A stretch of 64,000 nucleotides of DNA from Stomoxys calcitrans (lineage: Eukaryota > Arthropoda > Insecta > Diptera > Muscidae): positions 46,620,826-46,684,825 of the forward strand of contig NC_081554.1 of NCBI RefSeq assembly GCF_963082655.1. The letters are read 5' to 3'. The notes under the pieces are model-generated. The model did no database searches and was not told the DNA's origin. It saw only the letters and a program-made list of their open reading frames with translations. The translations under genes were made by a program, and so were the position numbers. Positions 10,441 through 21,639 of the stretch are shown here, one piece after another; the stretch's first letter is position 1; every line of letters starts with the position of its first letter.

Positions 10441-11514
10441 CAAATAAAAGAGTGCCATGTACGGCCGGGCCGAATGTTGGGGACCCACCACCATGGATTC
10501 TGCTAAAATATGGGAGATATATCTGGTTATAGACCGATTTAAACCGTACTTGGCACAGTTGTTGGGAGTCATAACAGAACACTATGTGCAAAATTTCAGC
10601 CAAATCGAATGAAAATTAAGGCTTCCAGGGGCTCAAAAAGTCAAATCGGGAAATCAGTTTATATGAAAGCTATATCAGGTTCTTGACCGATTTGGACCGT
10701 ACTTGGCACAGTTGTTGGGAATCATAACAGAACACTTTGTGCAAAATTGCAGCCAAATCGCATAAAAATTGAGGCTTCCAGAAGCTCAAGAAGTCAAATC
10801 GGGAAATCGGTTTATACACCGATTCGGACCGTACTTGGCACAATTGTTATAACAGAACACTATATGCCAATTTTCAGTCAAATCGGATGAAAATTGAGGC
10901 TCCCAGGAGCTCTAGAAGTCAAATCGGGAGATCGGTTTATATGGGAGCTATATCAGGTTATAGACCGATTTAGACAGTACTTGGTACAGATGTTAGGAGT
11001 CACAACAGAACACTATGTGCAAGATTTCCGCCAAATCGGTTGAAAATTGAGGCTTCCAGGGGCTCAAGAAGTCAAATCGGGAGTTGGATTATATGGGAGT
11101 ATATCAGCTTCTTGACCGATTTCGAGGTACTTCTCACAATTGTTGGAAGTCATAACAGAACACACAATTTCAGCCAAATCGGATGAAAATTGCGCCTTCC
11201 AAGGATGAGGCTTCCAGGGGCTCAAGAAGTCAAATCGGGAGATCGGTTGGTATGGGAACTATATCCAAATCTGAACCGATATGGTCCAATTGCAATCCCC
11301 AACGACCTACATCGTTGTTAAGTATCTGTTCAAATTTTCAAGCGGCTAGCTTTACGTGTTCGACCGCTATCGTGATTTCGACAGACGGACGATCGGACAT
11401 GGCTAGTTCGACTCAGAATGTCGAGACGATTCATGAGGTCCTAGATCAATAGTTTGAGGTGTTACAAACGGAATGACTAGATTAGTTTACCCCCTTCCTA
11501 AGGTGGTGGGTATA
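10441..11514 (-). mobile_element. DINE-1-like Helentron, family B copy B1
   Basis: A complete minus-orientation element. The 3' end on the plus strand reads CAAATAAAAGAGTG, then TACGGCCGGGCCGAA (10459-10473, one mismatch from the palindrome) and GGGGACCCACCACCATGG. Units with GGTTTATATGGGAGCTATATC follow. The 5' part has GACAGACGGACGATCGGACATGG and ends AAGGTGGTGGGTATA. It splits the RTE leader from its endonuclease. Confidence 0.85.
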
Positions 11515-11562
11515 AAAACGGACTCCCCTAATGTTAACGACCCACGCAAACGACAAAAAGAC

Positions 11563-12535
11563 CATGATTTGCGGATCTGAACCTAGAATGTCCGCACTCT
11601 TTATAGAGAAGGTGCAGTATACGCGCTGGCGGATGTATTACAGAAGTACGAAGCAGATATTACCGCCATACAGGAAGTGCGATGGACTGGGAATGGCGTC
11701 ACTACAACACCAAACGGTGTTGTAGCCATAATACGCGGCATGAATTTGGCTGTGGATTTGTGGTAGTCTGAGACTGAAACACCTTGTCTACAGCTTTACT
11801 CCCGTGGATGAGAGGCTAGCCACAATCCGCATAAAAGCCAAATTCTTCAACATCAGTCTTATTTGTGCCCATACCCCGACGGAAGACAAAGACGAGCAGA
11901 CCAAGGATATTTTCTACGAACACCTAGAGAGAGAATATGACCGCTGACCCGCCCATAATATTAAAATCGTTCTGGGAGATTTTAATGCGAAGAAAGGGAA
12001 GGAAGGCATTTTTGGTCCAATAGTCGGAAAGTTTAGCCTCCACGAGATAACCTCCAGAAATGGGTTGAGGCTGATAGATGTCTCTCTCAACATAAAAATA
12101 TTCATAATGCCACATGGCTTTCACCCGATCAAAACACTATCACTTTGTGATAGATAGAAGGCATTCATCCAGCGTGCGAATATAGGTTCGTATCATTACC
12201 TTGTTGCAGCAAAGGTTCGCACCCGTATGAATATGGCGAGGAAAGTACGATCTGACACTGCACAGAAGCTGGACATTGAAAAGCTGCAAACACAACAGAT
12301 GGCTACGGCATACTCCACTCGACTGACACAACTGCTTCATGAAAGCACTCCTTGTTACGATGATATAATGGCACAGTGGCAAACTATTGCCCACTCCATG
12401 GAAAATGCCGCGAAATCCGTATTTGGGTACCGGAAGTGTCCCCCGAGAAACCCATGGTACGACCAAGAGTGTCGAGATGCTACTGAAGCCAATAATGCGG
12501 CATATAGAGCAACTTTGCAATCAGTAGCCTGAAGG
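11563..12535 (+). pseudogene. RTE-like endonuclease, copy 1
   Basis: Endonuclease domain of the RTE-like LINE. The start matches the second copy, but CTWNVRTL has a stop in it. ALADVLQKYEADITAIQEVR follows, with the catalytic Glu of QE, then WTGNGVTTTPNG, and GDFNAKKGKE near 11975-12000, with Asp and Asn of GDFN. Frameshifts after WTGNG and around 11760-11950 interrupt it. The last part, 12227-12530, keeps 100 codons including NMARKVRSDTAQKLDIEKLQ and NPWYDQECRDATEANNAAY, the linker towards RT. Confidence 0.75.
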
Positions 12536-12748
12536 AGAGGTATCGGGAGAAAAGGAGAGAGGAGAAACGTCTACTCCGCAGAAAGAAAAAGGAAATGGAA
12601 AGACGTGAGTGTGAGCGAATTGAGATGTACAGGAGTCAGAATGAAGTCCGGAAATTCTAACAAAGAATTAAACATCAAACCGATGGCTTTGGTGAAGGCA
12701 CATCCTACTGCAGAGACAAAGAAGGAAATCTGGTTATTGACACATATA

Positions 12749-12973
12749 TTGGTTGCCCAAAAAGAAATTTCGGATTTTTCATATAGTCGGCGTTGACAAA
12801 TTTTTTCACAGCTTGTGACTCTGTAATTGCATTCTTTCTTATCAGCTGTTACTTTTAGTTTGCTTTAGAAAAAAGTGTAAAAAAGTATATTTGATTAAAG
12901 TTCATTCTAAGTTTTATTAAAAATGCATTTACTTTCTTTTAAAAAATCCGCAATTACTTTTTGGGCAACCCAA
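12749..12973 (+). mobile_element. Mariner-like MITE copy 2, in RTE copy 1
   Basis: 225 bp, ends TTGGTTGCCC and GGGCAACCCAA, TA on both sides. The second RTE copy shows the uninterrupted target: TGACACAGATAGCATGCTGAG at 63736-63756 against TGACACATA / TAGCATGTTGAG here. The insertion is therefore younger than the RTE copy. Confidence 0.85.
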
Positions 12974-13300
12974 TAGCATGTTGAGGATATGGAAATAACA
13001 TTTTACCCAACTGTCCGACGATGGAGGGGAAGAGGATACCACAGAACCAATCCCTGATGATGATATAGAATGTTTACGTCCTAGTCAGAATGAGGTCCAA
13101 GTAGCAGTGACCCGACTGATGGACAACAAGGCAGCAGGAGCCGACGGAATACCCGCTGAACTATTTAAGACCGGAGGAGACAGGCTGAAAAGGCGTATGC
13201 ATCAGCTTGTCTGCGCAATCTGGCTAGAATAACGCATACCCGATGATTGGAATCTCATCATACTATGCCGCGTACACAAGAAGCCAATCTTCCGATTAGC
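12974..13300 (+). pseudogene. RTE-like reverse transcriptase, amino end, copy 1
   Basis: After a spacer with TTTTACCCAACTGTCCGACG, the sequence reads QVAVTRLMDNKAAGADGIPA, then ELFKTGGDRL, MHQLVCAIWLE and a stop, then IPDDWN. This is RT motif 0-1 of RTE elements. The palm with the YADD motif is absent: the element is 3' truncated or decays after about 13290. Confidence 0.75.
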
Positions 13301-13577
13301 TTAATACGGGCTCTAGAAGCTTTAAATTTTGCTTGATTTGGCGGAAATTTAGTACGTGAAGTTCACATATGCACATAAGCTGTTTTCATTTCTAGAAATT
13401 TTCAGCAGAATCCATGTTTTAGGTTCCGCTCCGAATCCCTGATTTTTATACAAAACAATTTGGTCTTTTGAATTGGTAACACTTTGTGTCAGCAACTCTG
13501 TATATGTATCGCCCAATTTTTACATCCTGAGACTTTTAGAGGCAGAGCATTTCTCAAAAGTTCTTCTCAAAATTTTA
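13301..13577. other. Unassigned spacer
   Basis: 277 bp of AT-rich sequence between the RTE fragment and DINE C1. It contains TTGGCGGAAATTTAGTACGTG, which vaguely recalls a DINE unit, but no ends are visible. Confidence 0.35.
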
Positions 13578-14904
13578 TATACCCACCATCGAAAGAGGGG
13601 GATATATTCATTTTGTCATTCCGTTTGTAGCACATAGAAATATCCCATTTCGACCCTATGAAGTGTAGATATTTTTGATCAGCGTAAAAATCTAAGACGA
13701 TCTAGACATGTCCGTCCTTCTGTCTGTTGAAATCACGCTACAGTCTTTAAAAATAGAGATATTGTTGAAACTTTGCACAGATTCTTGTTTTTGTTCATAA
13801 GCAGGTTAAGTTCGAAGATAGGCTATATTGGACTACGTCTTGATATAGCCCCCATATAGACCGATCGGTCGATTTACTGTCTTGGGCCCATAAAAGCCAC
13901 ATATATTATCGAGTTTGCTGAAATTTGGGACAGTGTGTTGTCTTAGGCCCATCGACACCTTTGTTCAATTTGGCCCTAATCGGTTCAGATTTGGATATAG
14001 CTGCCATATAGACTGATCCTCCGATTTAGGGTCTTAGGCCCATAAAAGCCACATTTATTATCCGAGTTTGCTGAAATTTTGGACAGTAAGTTGTCTTAGG
14101 GTCATCGACATCTCTATTCAATTTGGGCCCGATCGGTTCAGGTTTGGATATAGCTGCTATATAGACCGATCTCTCGATTTAAGGTTTTGGACCTATAAAA
14201 GGCGCATTTATTGTCCGATGTCGCCAAAATTTAGGACAGTGAGTTAAGTTACATAGTTCTGAAATATGGCACAGATCGGTTCAGATTTGGATATATTTGC
14301 CATATAGACCGATGTCTCGGTTTTAGGTTTTGGGCCCATAAAAGGCGCATTTATTGTTCGATTTTGCCGAAATTTGGGATAGTGAGTTGTGTTAGGCTTT
14401 TCGATGTTCCTCTCCAATTTGGCCCAGATCGGTCCAGATTTGAATATAGCTGCCATATAGACCGATCTCTCGGTTTAAGGTTTTGGGTCCATAAAAGGTG
14501 CATTTATTGCCCGATTTCGCCGAGACTTGGGACAGTGCGTTGTGTTAGGCTCTTCAACATTTTTCTGCAATTTGGCCCAAATCGGTCCAAATTTGGATAT
14601 ACCTGTCATATAGACCGATATCTCGATTTAAAGTCTTGGTCCCATAAATGGCGCATTTTCAATCCGATTTTACTGAAATTTTTAGATAAAGCTACTAAAA
14701 AGACCGATAGTTTGTTATACACAATTGAACAATGACTTGTACTTGTTAGATTTTGGTCCAAATCGGAACATATTTCGATATAGCTGCTATGGGGCATAAG
14801 GTATGCAATTTTCACCGGATTTTGATGAAAGCTGGTTTACATATATACCCGAGGCGGTGGCTATCCAAAGTTCGGCCCGGCCGAACTTAACGCCTTTTTA
14901 CTTG
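13578..14904 (+). mobile_element. DINE-1-like Helentron, family C copy C1, complete
   Basis: Starts TATACCCACCATCGAAAG and continues CGTAAAAATCTAAGACGATC, GACATGTCCGTCC and TCACGCTACAGTCTTTAAA. The core is made of 153-bp units; the block ATATAGCTGCCAT recurs at 14291, 14444 and 14597. The 3' end is GGTATATATGTAAACC-like, then the perfect palindrome TTCGGCCCGGCCGAA (14871-14885), AACGCCTTTTTACTTG and TTT. Its terminal layout equals that of families A and B, with different internal sequence. Open frames across the units (14364-14735) are repeat by-products. Confidence 0.85.
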
Positions 14905-15537
14905 TTTCTAGTATGATTTTTACTATATTCACCGATTTGTATGTATGTTATTCCGATTTTAAGCAACACTACAACAATTAGATTTATTTGCAGCCTATCT
15001 CTTCGAAAGTTGGCATATACTGCCCTAAGGTGTAGGGCATTATATAGTCGACACCACCCTAAAATGCTTCTTCCATTTTTAACCATGGTTTTAATGTCGG
15101 TTGCGTGCACTTATAAACCAATTATTTGCACCTAGTCTCATGTCTCATGTCTTGGGCAAATAAAAGACATTTTGTAATTAGGTTCATATGCATGTGCGAA
15201 TATATTAAAAATTTAAATGTTAATTAAAGATTAAGCATAGCCATGGACATATCCATGGTTATGCATATTTCATGCACAAACCCTATTGTACAGCTCAACA
15301 TGATCCAATTAAAATTCTCCAGGGCACCTCACAAAATCCATAAAATTGCACAGCAACGCCAGAGCATCTCACTACTCCATGTTAATTCAATTACAATACC
15401 TCAAATGTCAACGTCTATTGTCTGCAGCTAATTTTCTGCTGCCTTGGAGGTAAATTTTATTAAACTTGAAAGACTCGAATGGTCCTACATGTAACTTGTA
15501 TCGATTGTCATTTTGGAATAAGAGACAAATCAAGTAA
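14905..15537. other. Unassigned, with a possible DINE E remnant
   Basis: AT-rich. Around 15020-15060, GGTGTAGGGCATTATATAGTCGAC recalls the 3' part of family E; no clean terminus follows. An open frame at 15243-15431 has no recognisable motif. Confidence 0.35.
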
Positions 15538-16453
15538 CAAGTAAAAGAGTGCTAAGTTCGGCCGGGGCGAATGTTGGACACCCAACGCCAAGGATTCTGC
15601 TAACAATTAATCCTTCTTAACTTGATTTGTCTTTGAACTATTTTGAAAAAATCAAATAAAAAATATAAGAGGACACAAGTGTACATCACATAACAAATTT
15701 TAGCAAAATCGTTAAAAAATTGAGGTTCTTAAGGCTTTTAGGAGCCAAAACCTTAGATTGGTTTAATTGGGGTCTATATATATTTTAAAACCTATCTGAA
15801 TTGGATTTTGTGTAAGTGTTGGAGGTCCCAGGTGTACTATATGTACCAAATTTCATCCAAATCGGAGGAAAACTGAGGTTTCTAGGGTCTCAAGATACCA
15901 AATCCGCGGACGGGTTTATATAGAGGCTATATCCGTCAGCACACAGAAGTCGTTGTGCTGAACTTCAGACAAATCAGGTCAAAATTGATGTTTCTAGGGG
16001 CTCAAGAAGTCAAATACGGGGATCGGTTTATGTGGGGGCTATATCAGTCCGATTCGGTTTGGACGTGGTAGAGATGATGAAAGTCAGAAAAGAAGTCTTT
16101 GTGTCAAATTTCTGAAAATCGTATGAAAATTGATGCTTCTAGGGGCTTAAGAAGTCAAAACCCTGGATCGGTTTATATGGAAACTATATCCAAATCTGAA
16201 TCGATATGGTCCATTTCCAATCCCCAACAACCTAAATCAATAAGAAGTATCTGTGCAAAATTTCGAGCGGCTTTCTTTACGCATTCAATTGTTATCGTAA
16301 TTTCGACAAAAGAGGGATGGACGGACATGGCTAGATCAACTTGAAATGTCGAGACGATCAAGAATATATAGACTTTATGGTGTCGGAGATCAATATTTCG
16401 AGGTGTTACAAACGGAAAGACTAGATTAGTATACCTCCATCCTATGGTGGTGA
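15538..16453 (-). mobile_element. DINE-1-like family B copy B2
   Basis: Minus orientation. CAAGTAAAAGAGTGCTAAG, then TTCGGCCGGGGCGAA (15557-15571, one base off the palindrome), GGACACCCAACGCCAAGG, worn core units, then GGTTTATATGGAAACTATATC, CAAGCGGCTTTCTTTACGC-like and GACGGACATGGCTAGATC. It closes at CCTATGGTGGTGATA near 16453. The first half is more diverged than the second. Confidence 0.8.
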
Positions 16454-16512
16454 TATCGTGCCACAGTTTCAAATTTCAGCGAAATCGGGTAATAAGTCCT
16501 CTATATATAGGA

Positions 16513-17460
16513 CTAGTTGAACAGGACTTGCTCCTCTGCGTCTCCTTTCACTTTCTTATTTTATCTGGGCCCTATACTGTCACGACAGGAAATAAGCCCT
16601 ATTTGGAGATGCCTGTACGGCCTTTCAGATATTTCACCCCAATGTGGATATAATAGTGGTGCTCTACTACCAAATACCTTTCATTTGAGCCTCATATTGC
16701 TATGGTCGGTATGAGTGTATTTTTAGGGGTGAGGTGGACCCCGATATATCAGTTTCGTGGTAATCTGGAATACCTTTCATTTGAGCCCAATATTGTAATT
16801 ATTGGTTATCATTTTCATTTGTCGGGCTTTGGAGGTGTAGCGGCCCTGCAAGATATCCCACCCTAAATAAGGATAAAAAATTTCTATTTTAGAGTTTTTA
16901 TAAACAAATTAAATTTAAATTGAATCGCCCTACCCATCTCCGAGATTTGGCGTTTTTGAAAATAGGGAAAGTGGTGAGTCCGCCCATTATAGTTTGGACG
17001 TTAGATCTACTTGATTCTCTTGGTTTTGGTGGTGGATTGAATTAGCCAAACCCTTTGCCCCGAAAGTGGATATCAGATTCATACCCAAAAACCACATATG
17101 AGCTCCATATTGGTATAGTTGGTTTATATGTGTGGTTTAGGGGGTGTTTACAAGGTGAGGCGTACCTGAAACGCCTGGCCAAAAAACTGAGATTGGATTT
17201 GAGCCCCTTTTGCCATAATCCACAAAAACGTCCAGTTTGAGGTGTATGTAGGGTGTGGCTGCCACCCACGCACTGAAAAAAATATAAGATGAGTGCTCTT
17301 CTCTTAAATTCCTCTTATTTGAGCCGCAATTGCCATTGGTTTAGGGTTTATGGATTGAGAAGTTCCCTAAATGCATGCCCTAAAAATTGGATATCAAATT
17401 CGTTTTTTACTATCATATATCTATTATTTCACCCCTTATTGCCATAGTAAACATAATCCA
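16513..17460 (-). mobile_element. Helitron-like family D copy D1
   Basis: The minus-strand copy begins at CTAG (16513-16516) and shows the family D pattern: TTTATCTGGGCCCTATACTG, ATACCTTTCATTTGAGCC repeated at about 16675 and 16772, and CCCCGATATATCAG. It provides the empty-site reference for two insertions in D3: TTGGTTATCATTTTCATTTG at 16803 (no MITE) and GGCGTTTTTGAAAATAGGG near 16952 (no DINE). CTAG termini and no target duplication suggest a Helitron; this is inference. Confidence 0.55.
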
Positions 17461-17564
17461 TGCATGACAGAAGTAGTTCTTTTCAGCAGAAGATACACAT
17501 TACCTACAGTGGCACCTTCCTCCTTGGGAGGTGAGAATGTTCCATTTACTGAAAACGCATAATA

Positions 17565-18083
17565 ACTGGATGTTTTGCTGGACAGGAAATTTAATTTCAA
17601 ATCCAAAATTTTTGAATGAGCTACAAGGCAACTCTTGCTCTTAACACCTTCAAGAGGGCCATTGGCAAAAGTTAAAAGTTTTGGCCGCGTGTCATGCACT
17701 GGTTGTATACTGCAGTTGACAGACCCAGAATGCTATATGGTGCTGTAGACTAGTGGACGGCGCTTCAAAAATCCACCAACTGTTCAATACTCCGCCTCAT
17801 ACAAGTGATGGCTGGTTTGTGCACCACAACCGAGCACTATGCCATCTGACGCACTGAGTTTAATGCTACACCTAATGCCTCTGCACATTATGACTAGACA
17901 AATTGTTGCGATCACTGTTGTGGGGCTAAGGGAACTTTCTCTTTGGTCATGTGGAGGCTTGGGACACTCTATTATCCTTGATACAATGCCCGATTTTCTA
18001 AGCAGTGTTGATTGCCTGAGCTGCTTTTTGATAAAAAGTTATTTTTTTGATAGAACCGATTGAAACTACGATATCCCTTATAA
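17565..18083 (+). pseudogene. LINE RT carboxyl-end fragment
   Basis: The reading shifts frame repeatedly but keeps family blocks: LDVLLDRKFNFKS near 17570, then MHWLYTAVDRPRMLYGAV and WTALQKSTNCSILRLIQVMA (17695-17810), and LRELSLWSCGGLG (17925-17965). This is the post-RT connection region of an R1/LOA-like element, of a different family from LOA1-4. It is cut at its 3' side by the mariner remnant at 18086. Confidence 0.6.
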
Positions 18084-18085
18084 TA

Positions 18086-18876
18086 AAGGGTGGTTTTTTA
18101 AGAGTTATAGAAAAGTTTTTCAAAAAAAAACATACATTAAATTCAGAATTCTTTATTTGAATAGATAGTACGGTCCATATAATTTAATGTTTGAAGATTA
18201 TTTCATGCAAATGTTGACCGTGACTGCGCCTCAAATGGTCCATCCGCTTAGTGCAATTTTGGCATACTCTTTCCAACATTTCGGTGGGTATCTCACGAAT
18301 AAATGCTTCAATGTTGTCTACCAATGCGTCAATTGAAGCGGGCTTGTCTATATAGACATGAGCTTTAACATAGCCCCACAGTCTAAAGGCGGTCAATTAA
18401 CCAATCTATCCAATATCACGCGTGCTGTGTGGCATGTGGCACCGTCTTGTTGACGGATATCATCTCACGATAGCGCTCACCATTCACAGTTATGATACGA
18501 TTCGCATCATCTTTGAAGAAGAACGGTCTAATGATGCCACCAGCCCATAAACCGCACCAAATTGTGACTTTTTCTGGATGCCTTGGTAGCTCTTGCCATG
18601 GTTCTGGCTGATCTTCACTCCAAAATCGACAATTCAATTTATTTATGTACCCGTTAAGCAAAAAATGAGCTTCGTCGATGGAATGGAAGAAGCGCGCGAT
18701 GAACTTTCTTAACAGAGTATGCATTTTGACTTTCTTAACAGAGTACGTTTATAAGACGTTTTATGGTTAAATTATAGACCAAACTGAAGATGTTTGACAG
18801 TGAAACAACACATGAAACATGTGTGATCTGTTTAAACTAGTATTGCCAAAAAGATAATAGCTTAAAAATTACCCTT
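18086..18876 (-). pseudogene. Tc1/mariner-type transposase remnant (M1)
   Basis: A 791-bp element bounded by TA, with ends AAGGGTGGTTTTTTAAGAG and, inverted, AAGGGTAATTTTTAAGCTATT. On the minus strand it codes for SIDEAHFLLNGYINKLNCRF (first catalytic Asp region), then PEKVTIWCGLWAGGIIRPFF and DDANRIITVNGERYREMIS. A deletion then removes the second and third catalytic blocks, and the sequence resumes with FRLWGYVKAHVYIDKPASID and RVCQNCTKRMDHLRRSHGQH at the carboxyl end. The first helix-turn-helix half is also missing. It is non-functional. Confidence 0.8.
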
Positions 18877-18884
18877 TAGTTCCT

Positions 18885-19073
18885 TCCGTTGAACCATCCC
18901 AATCGCTTTAAAAGCCCAATAACTTGCGAATGTTCACATCAACTAAATCAGACAAGTTCTCAAAGAAATGAGAAGTAAAACTCCTTCGGACTGCCAGTGC
19001 AGGACACAAATACAGCAGCTGTTCTATAGTCTCTTCCTCGTCTACTTCCTTAAAGCTACTGCAGAAATCGTTA
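18885..19073 (-). pseudogene. LINE carboxyl-end fragment with a zinc-knuckle-like motif
   Basis: On the minus strand the sequence reads FCSSFKEVDEEETIEQLLYL, then CPALAVRRS, FTSHFFENLSDLVDVNIRKL and LGF. This resembles the C-x2-C...H...C-x-CPAL tail of R1/LOA-like polyproteins, with the first cysteines partly lost. It is bounded by mariner M1 and mariner M2. Confidence 0.5.
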
Positions 19074-19569
19074 CTGGTGGCATCATTGGACCGTACTTCT
19101 TCAAAGATGATGCGAATTGATATTCAACTTTTTTTGTACAAAATTCAGGAGCTTGACTTGCATGACATATGTTTCAACAAGACGATGTCGGTGAAAATTT
19201 TATTTCTCATTCGGGACCGCTCAATTGGCCACCTAGATCGTGCGATTTAACGCCCTTAGACTATTTTTTGAGTAGCTATGTTAAAGCTCATATGTATACA
19301 TTCAAGCCCGCTTCAATTGAAGCTTTAGATGACAACATTGAAGCATTTATTCGTGAGATATCGGACGAAATGTTTAAAAGAGTATGCCAAAATTGGACTA
19401 AGCGGGTGGACCATTTAAGGCGCAGTCACGGTCAACATTTGCATGAAATAATCTTCTAACATTAAATTATATCGACCGTACTATCAACTCAAATTAAGAT
19501 TTCATGGAATTTTCTACATTTTATGTGCTCTTTTTTTAACTTTCCTATAGCTCTTAAACAATCACCCTT
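19074..19569 (+). pseudogene. Tc1/mariner-type transposase 3' half (M2)
   Basis: A 5'-truncated relative of M1. VTGGIIGPYFFKDDAN-like sequence (19071-19120) leads to a frame at 19169-19459 reading MFQQDDVGENFISHSGPLNW (second catalytic Asp), then PPRSCDLTPLDYFLSSYVKA (third catalytic Asp in DLTPLD). It ends with RVCQNWTKRVDHLRRSHGQH and LHEIIF. The 3' end, AACAATCACCCTT at 19557-19569, is followed by TA. The Asp-Asp-Asp type is visible; the precise mariner subfamily is not assigned. Confidence 0.8.
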
Positions 19570-20440
19570 TACAAAGCATCTTCTGTTCTAATGTTCCTGT
19601 GGTATCACAATGGACGAAAACGTCAAAGTGAGTCTGACGGCAGACTACCACTTAAACCTAACCTTACCTAGTAAACTGGTATTTAAGATCAGTTTTTTTT
19701 TCAAAACCAATTCATTTTTTCTTCCTAGTGGAATATCTCCACAAATAGGTTTTCAAATAGCCACCATTAAGCACAATGGTGTTGAAATTGTGTGCGTTTC
19801 TAATAACTCATTCTTCTCCAACCAGATGGTCCTGCCAAAATCACATTTTGGTGTTTTACCTAAACAATACTTCAACCAACGCCAATGTCCATATAGACAC
19901 AAAATTCAATTAACGAACACGTTTGAATAGGCGAGTGTGTGTGAGAGCTTTTATGGTGTGGCTCCAGCATATGTGGCATTTTGAAGCTAACAAAATGGAA
20001 AAGGAAATGAAATTACCTTTCGCCAAAGTTATTGGTTAAAACAAACCAATTAGCTTTATGTTTTCCGAGTGCATGAATTTCCAACAAGTGGAGCCAAACA
20101 CTGTCAGTAGGGGGTGTTTTAAATACTACGATGTTGAAGGTTATAAACACCATCAAATGCCATATGAATGTCAGATGTGCGAAATGAATTTTCTGTGAAA
20201 CTTTAAAGTGGTAAAACTACTGCAGGTTAGATAAATCTGCAAAATTTTGATAAAACCATTCCATAAAACCGCTTTGATTATACAAGCTCGTTAAACAACT
20301 ATCACGTTGTGAGGAAATGTATTTTTTCTAACACATTTTGTCTTATTTGCCTTATAATTACATGTCATTCTTTATTTATCATTAAAAATCTCTGGATACC
20401 CTACATCACATTGGATATGCAGGCTAAGTCATCGAATTTA
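19570..20440. other. LINE 3' tail remnant, then unassigned DNA
   Basis: 19577-19678 (CTGTGGTATCACAATGGACG through ACTTAAACCTAACCTTACC) looks like a LINE 3' untranslated end finishing in a CCTAA-type tail; this rests on resemblance only. The remaining 750 bp shows no gene; the frame at 19610-19930 has no recognisable motif. Confidence 0.4.
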
Positions 20441-21365
20441 AAATTTGACTTTTTGAGAAAATGGATTGATCAATGGGTATGCAAAGGCCTTAAAAGTGAA
20501 AATCGGGAGATGCATATATATGGGAGCTATATCTAAGACCGAACCAATTCCTATGAAATTCATCAGTCATCAAAAGAGTTATAAAAGAAACCTTCGTGCC
20601 AAATTTTGTGAAGATCTGTTAAAAATATGGTTAAATTTTTGAGTACTATTCGATTTCGGACGAAAATATATATGGGAGCTACATCTAAATCTGAACCGAT
20701 TTCTGTTAAATTCTGTAGCAATACCGGGAGTCATAAGAGAATCCTTTGTGCCAATCGTGACAATCGGTTTACAAATAACCAAATTATTGCAATACTATTC
20801 CAAATCGGACGATCATATATATGGGAGCTATATCTACATCTGAACCAATTTCTATTAAATTCACCAATAATGTCGAGACTTACAAAAGAATCCCTCATGC
20901 GAAATTTCGTGAGAATCGGTTTACAAATGACGATATAATTGCAATTTTAGTTCAAATCGATCGAACATATATATGGGAGCTATATCTAAATCTGAACCGA
21001 TTTCTATGAAATCCACCAGTAATGTCGAAACCTATTAGGGAATCACTCGTGCGCAATTTGGTGAGAATCAGTTTACAAATGACGATGTAATTGCAAGTTT
21101 AGTCCAAATCGGACGAACATAAATATGGCAGCTATATTTAAATCTGAACCGATTTCTATGAAATTCACCAGTAATGTCGAGCCATATAAGAGAAAATCTC
21201 GTGCAAAATTTGGTGAGAATTGGTTTACAAAAAACGATATAACTTCAATTTTAGTCCAAATCGGACGAATATATATATGAGAGCTATATCTAAATCTGAA
21301 CCGATTTCTATGAAATACACCAGTAATGTCGAAACTTATAAGGGAATCACTCGTGCGCAATTTGG
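20440..21365 (-). repeat. DINE-like family E array (E1), 152-bp units
   Basis: Tandem units, each with TATATGGGAGCTATATCTAAA, CTGAACCGATTTCTATGAAAT and AATCGGACGAA. ATGGGAGC-type starts fall at 20821, 20973, 21125 and 21277, exactly 152 bp apart. Family E lacks the extended 3' palindrome of A-C here because both ends of this copy are missing. Orientation is by homology with E3. Confidence 0.75.
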
Positions 21366-21639
21366 TGAAAGCGCCCTGTAGGGGCTCAAGAATCAAAATC
21401 GGGAGATCAATTTATATGGGAGCTGTATCAAGCTATAGATCGATTCAGACCATATTTGACACGTATGTTCAAGGCCATGGGAGAAGCCGTTGTACAAAAT
21501 TTCTGCCAAATGGGATGAGAATTGCACCCTCTAGAGGCTCAAGAAGTCAAGATCCCAGATCGGTTTATATGGCAGCTATAACAGATTATGAACCGATTTG
21601 AACTATACTCAGCACAGTTATTGGAAGTAATCCAATCCT

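Larger units (their letters stand above)
9974..13300 (+). mobile_element. RTE-like LINE copy 1, broken by a DINE and a MITE
   Basis: A non-LTR element of the RTE/BovB type spread over 3.3 kb. The leader (9974-10440) contains CACGGGATAACTATGAGCAC, which is shared with the second copy at 62421. A DINE (10441-11514) separates the leader from the endonuclease; a MITE (12749-12973) lies between endonuclease and RT. RT sequence reads NKAAGADGIPAELFK and IPDDWN near 13130-13250 and then fades. Every domain has stops or frameshifts, so it is inactive. Clade assignment rests on the WNVRTL...EVRWTG and ADGIPAE motifs. Confidence 0.8.

Noticed and set aside
20440..21365. Satellite DNA array
   Set aside because: 152-bp units look satellite-like, but the units are diverged, few, and match the core of dispersed family E elements.
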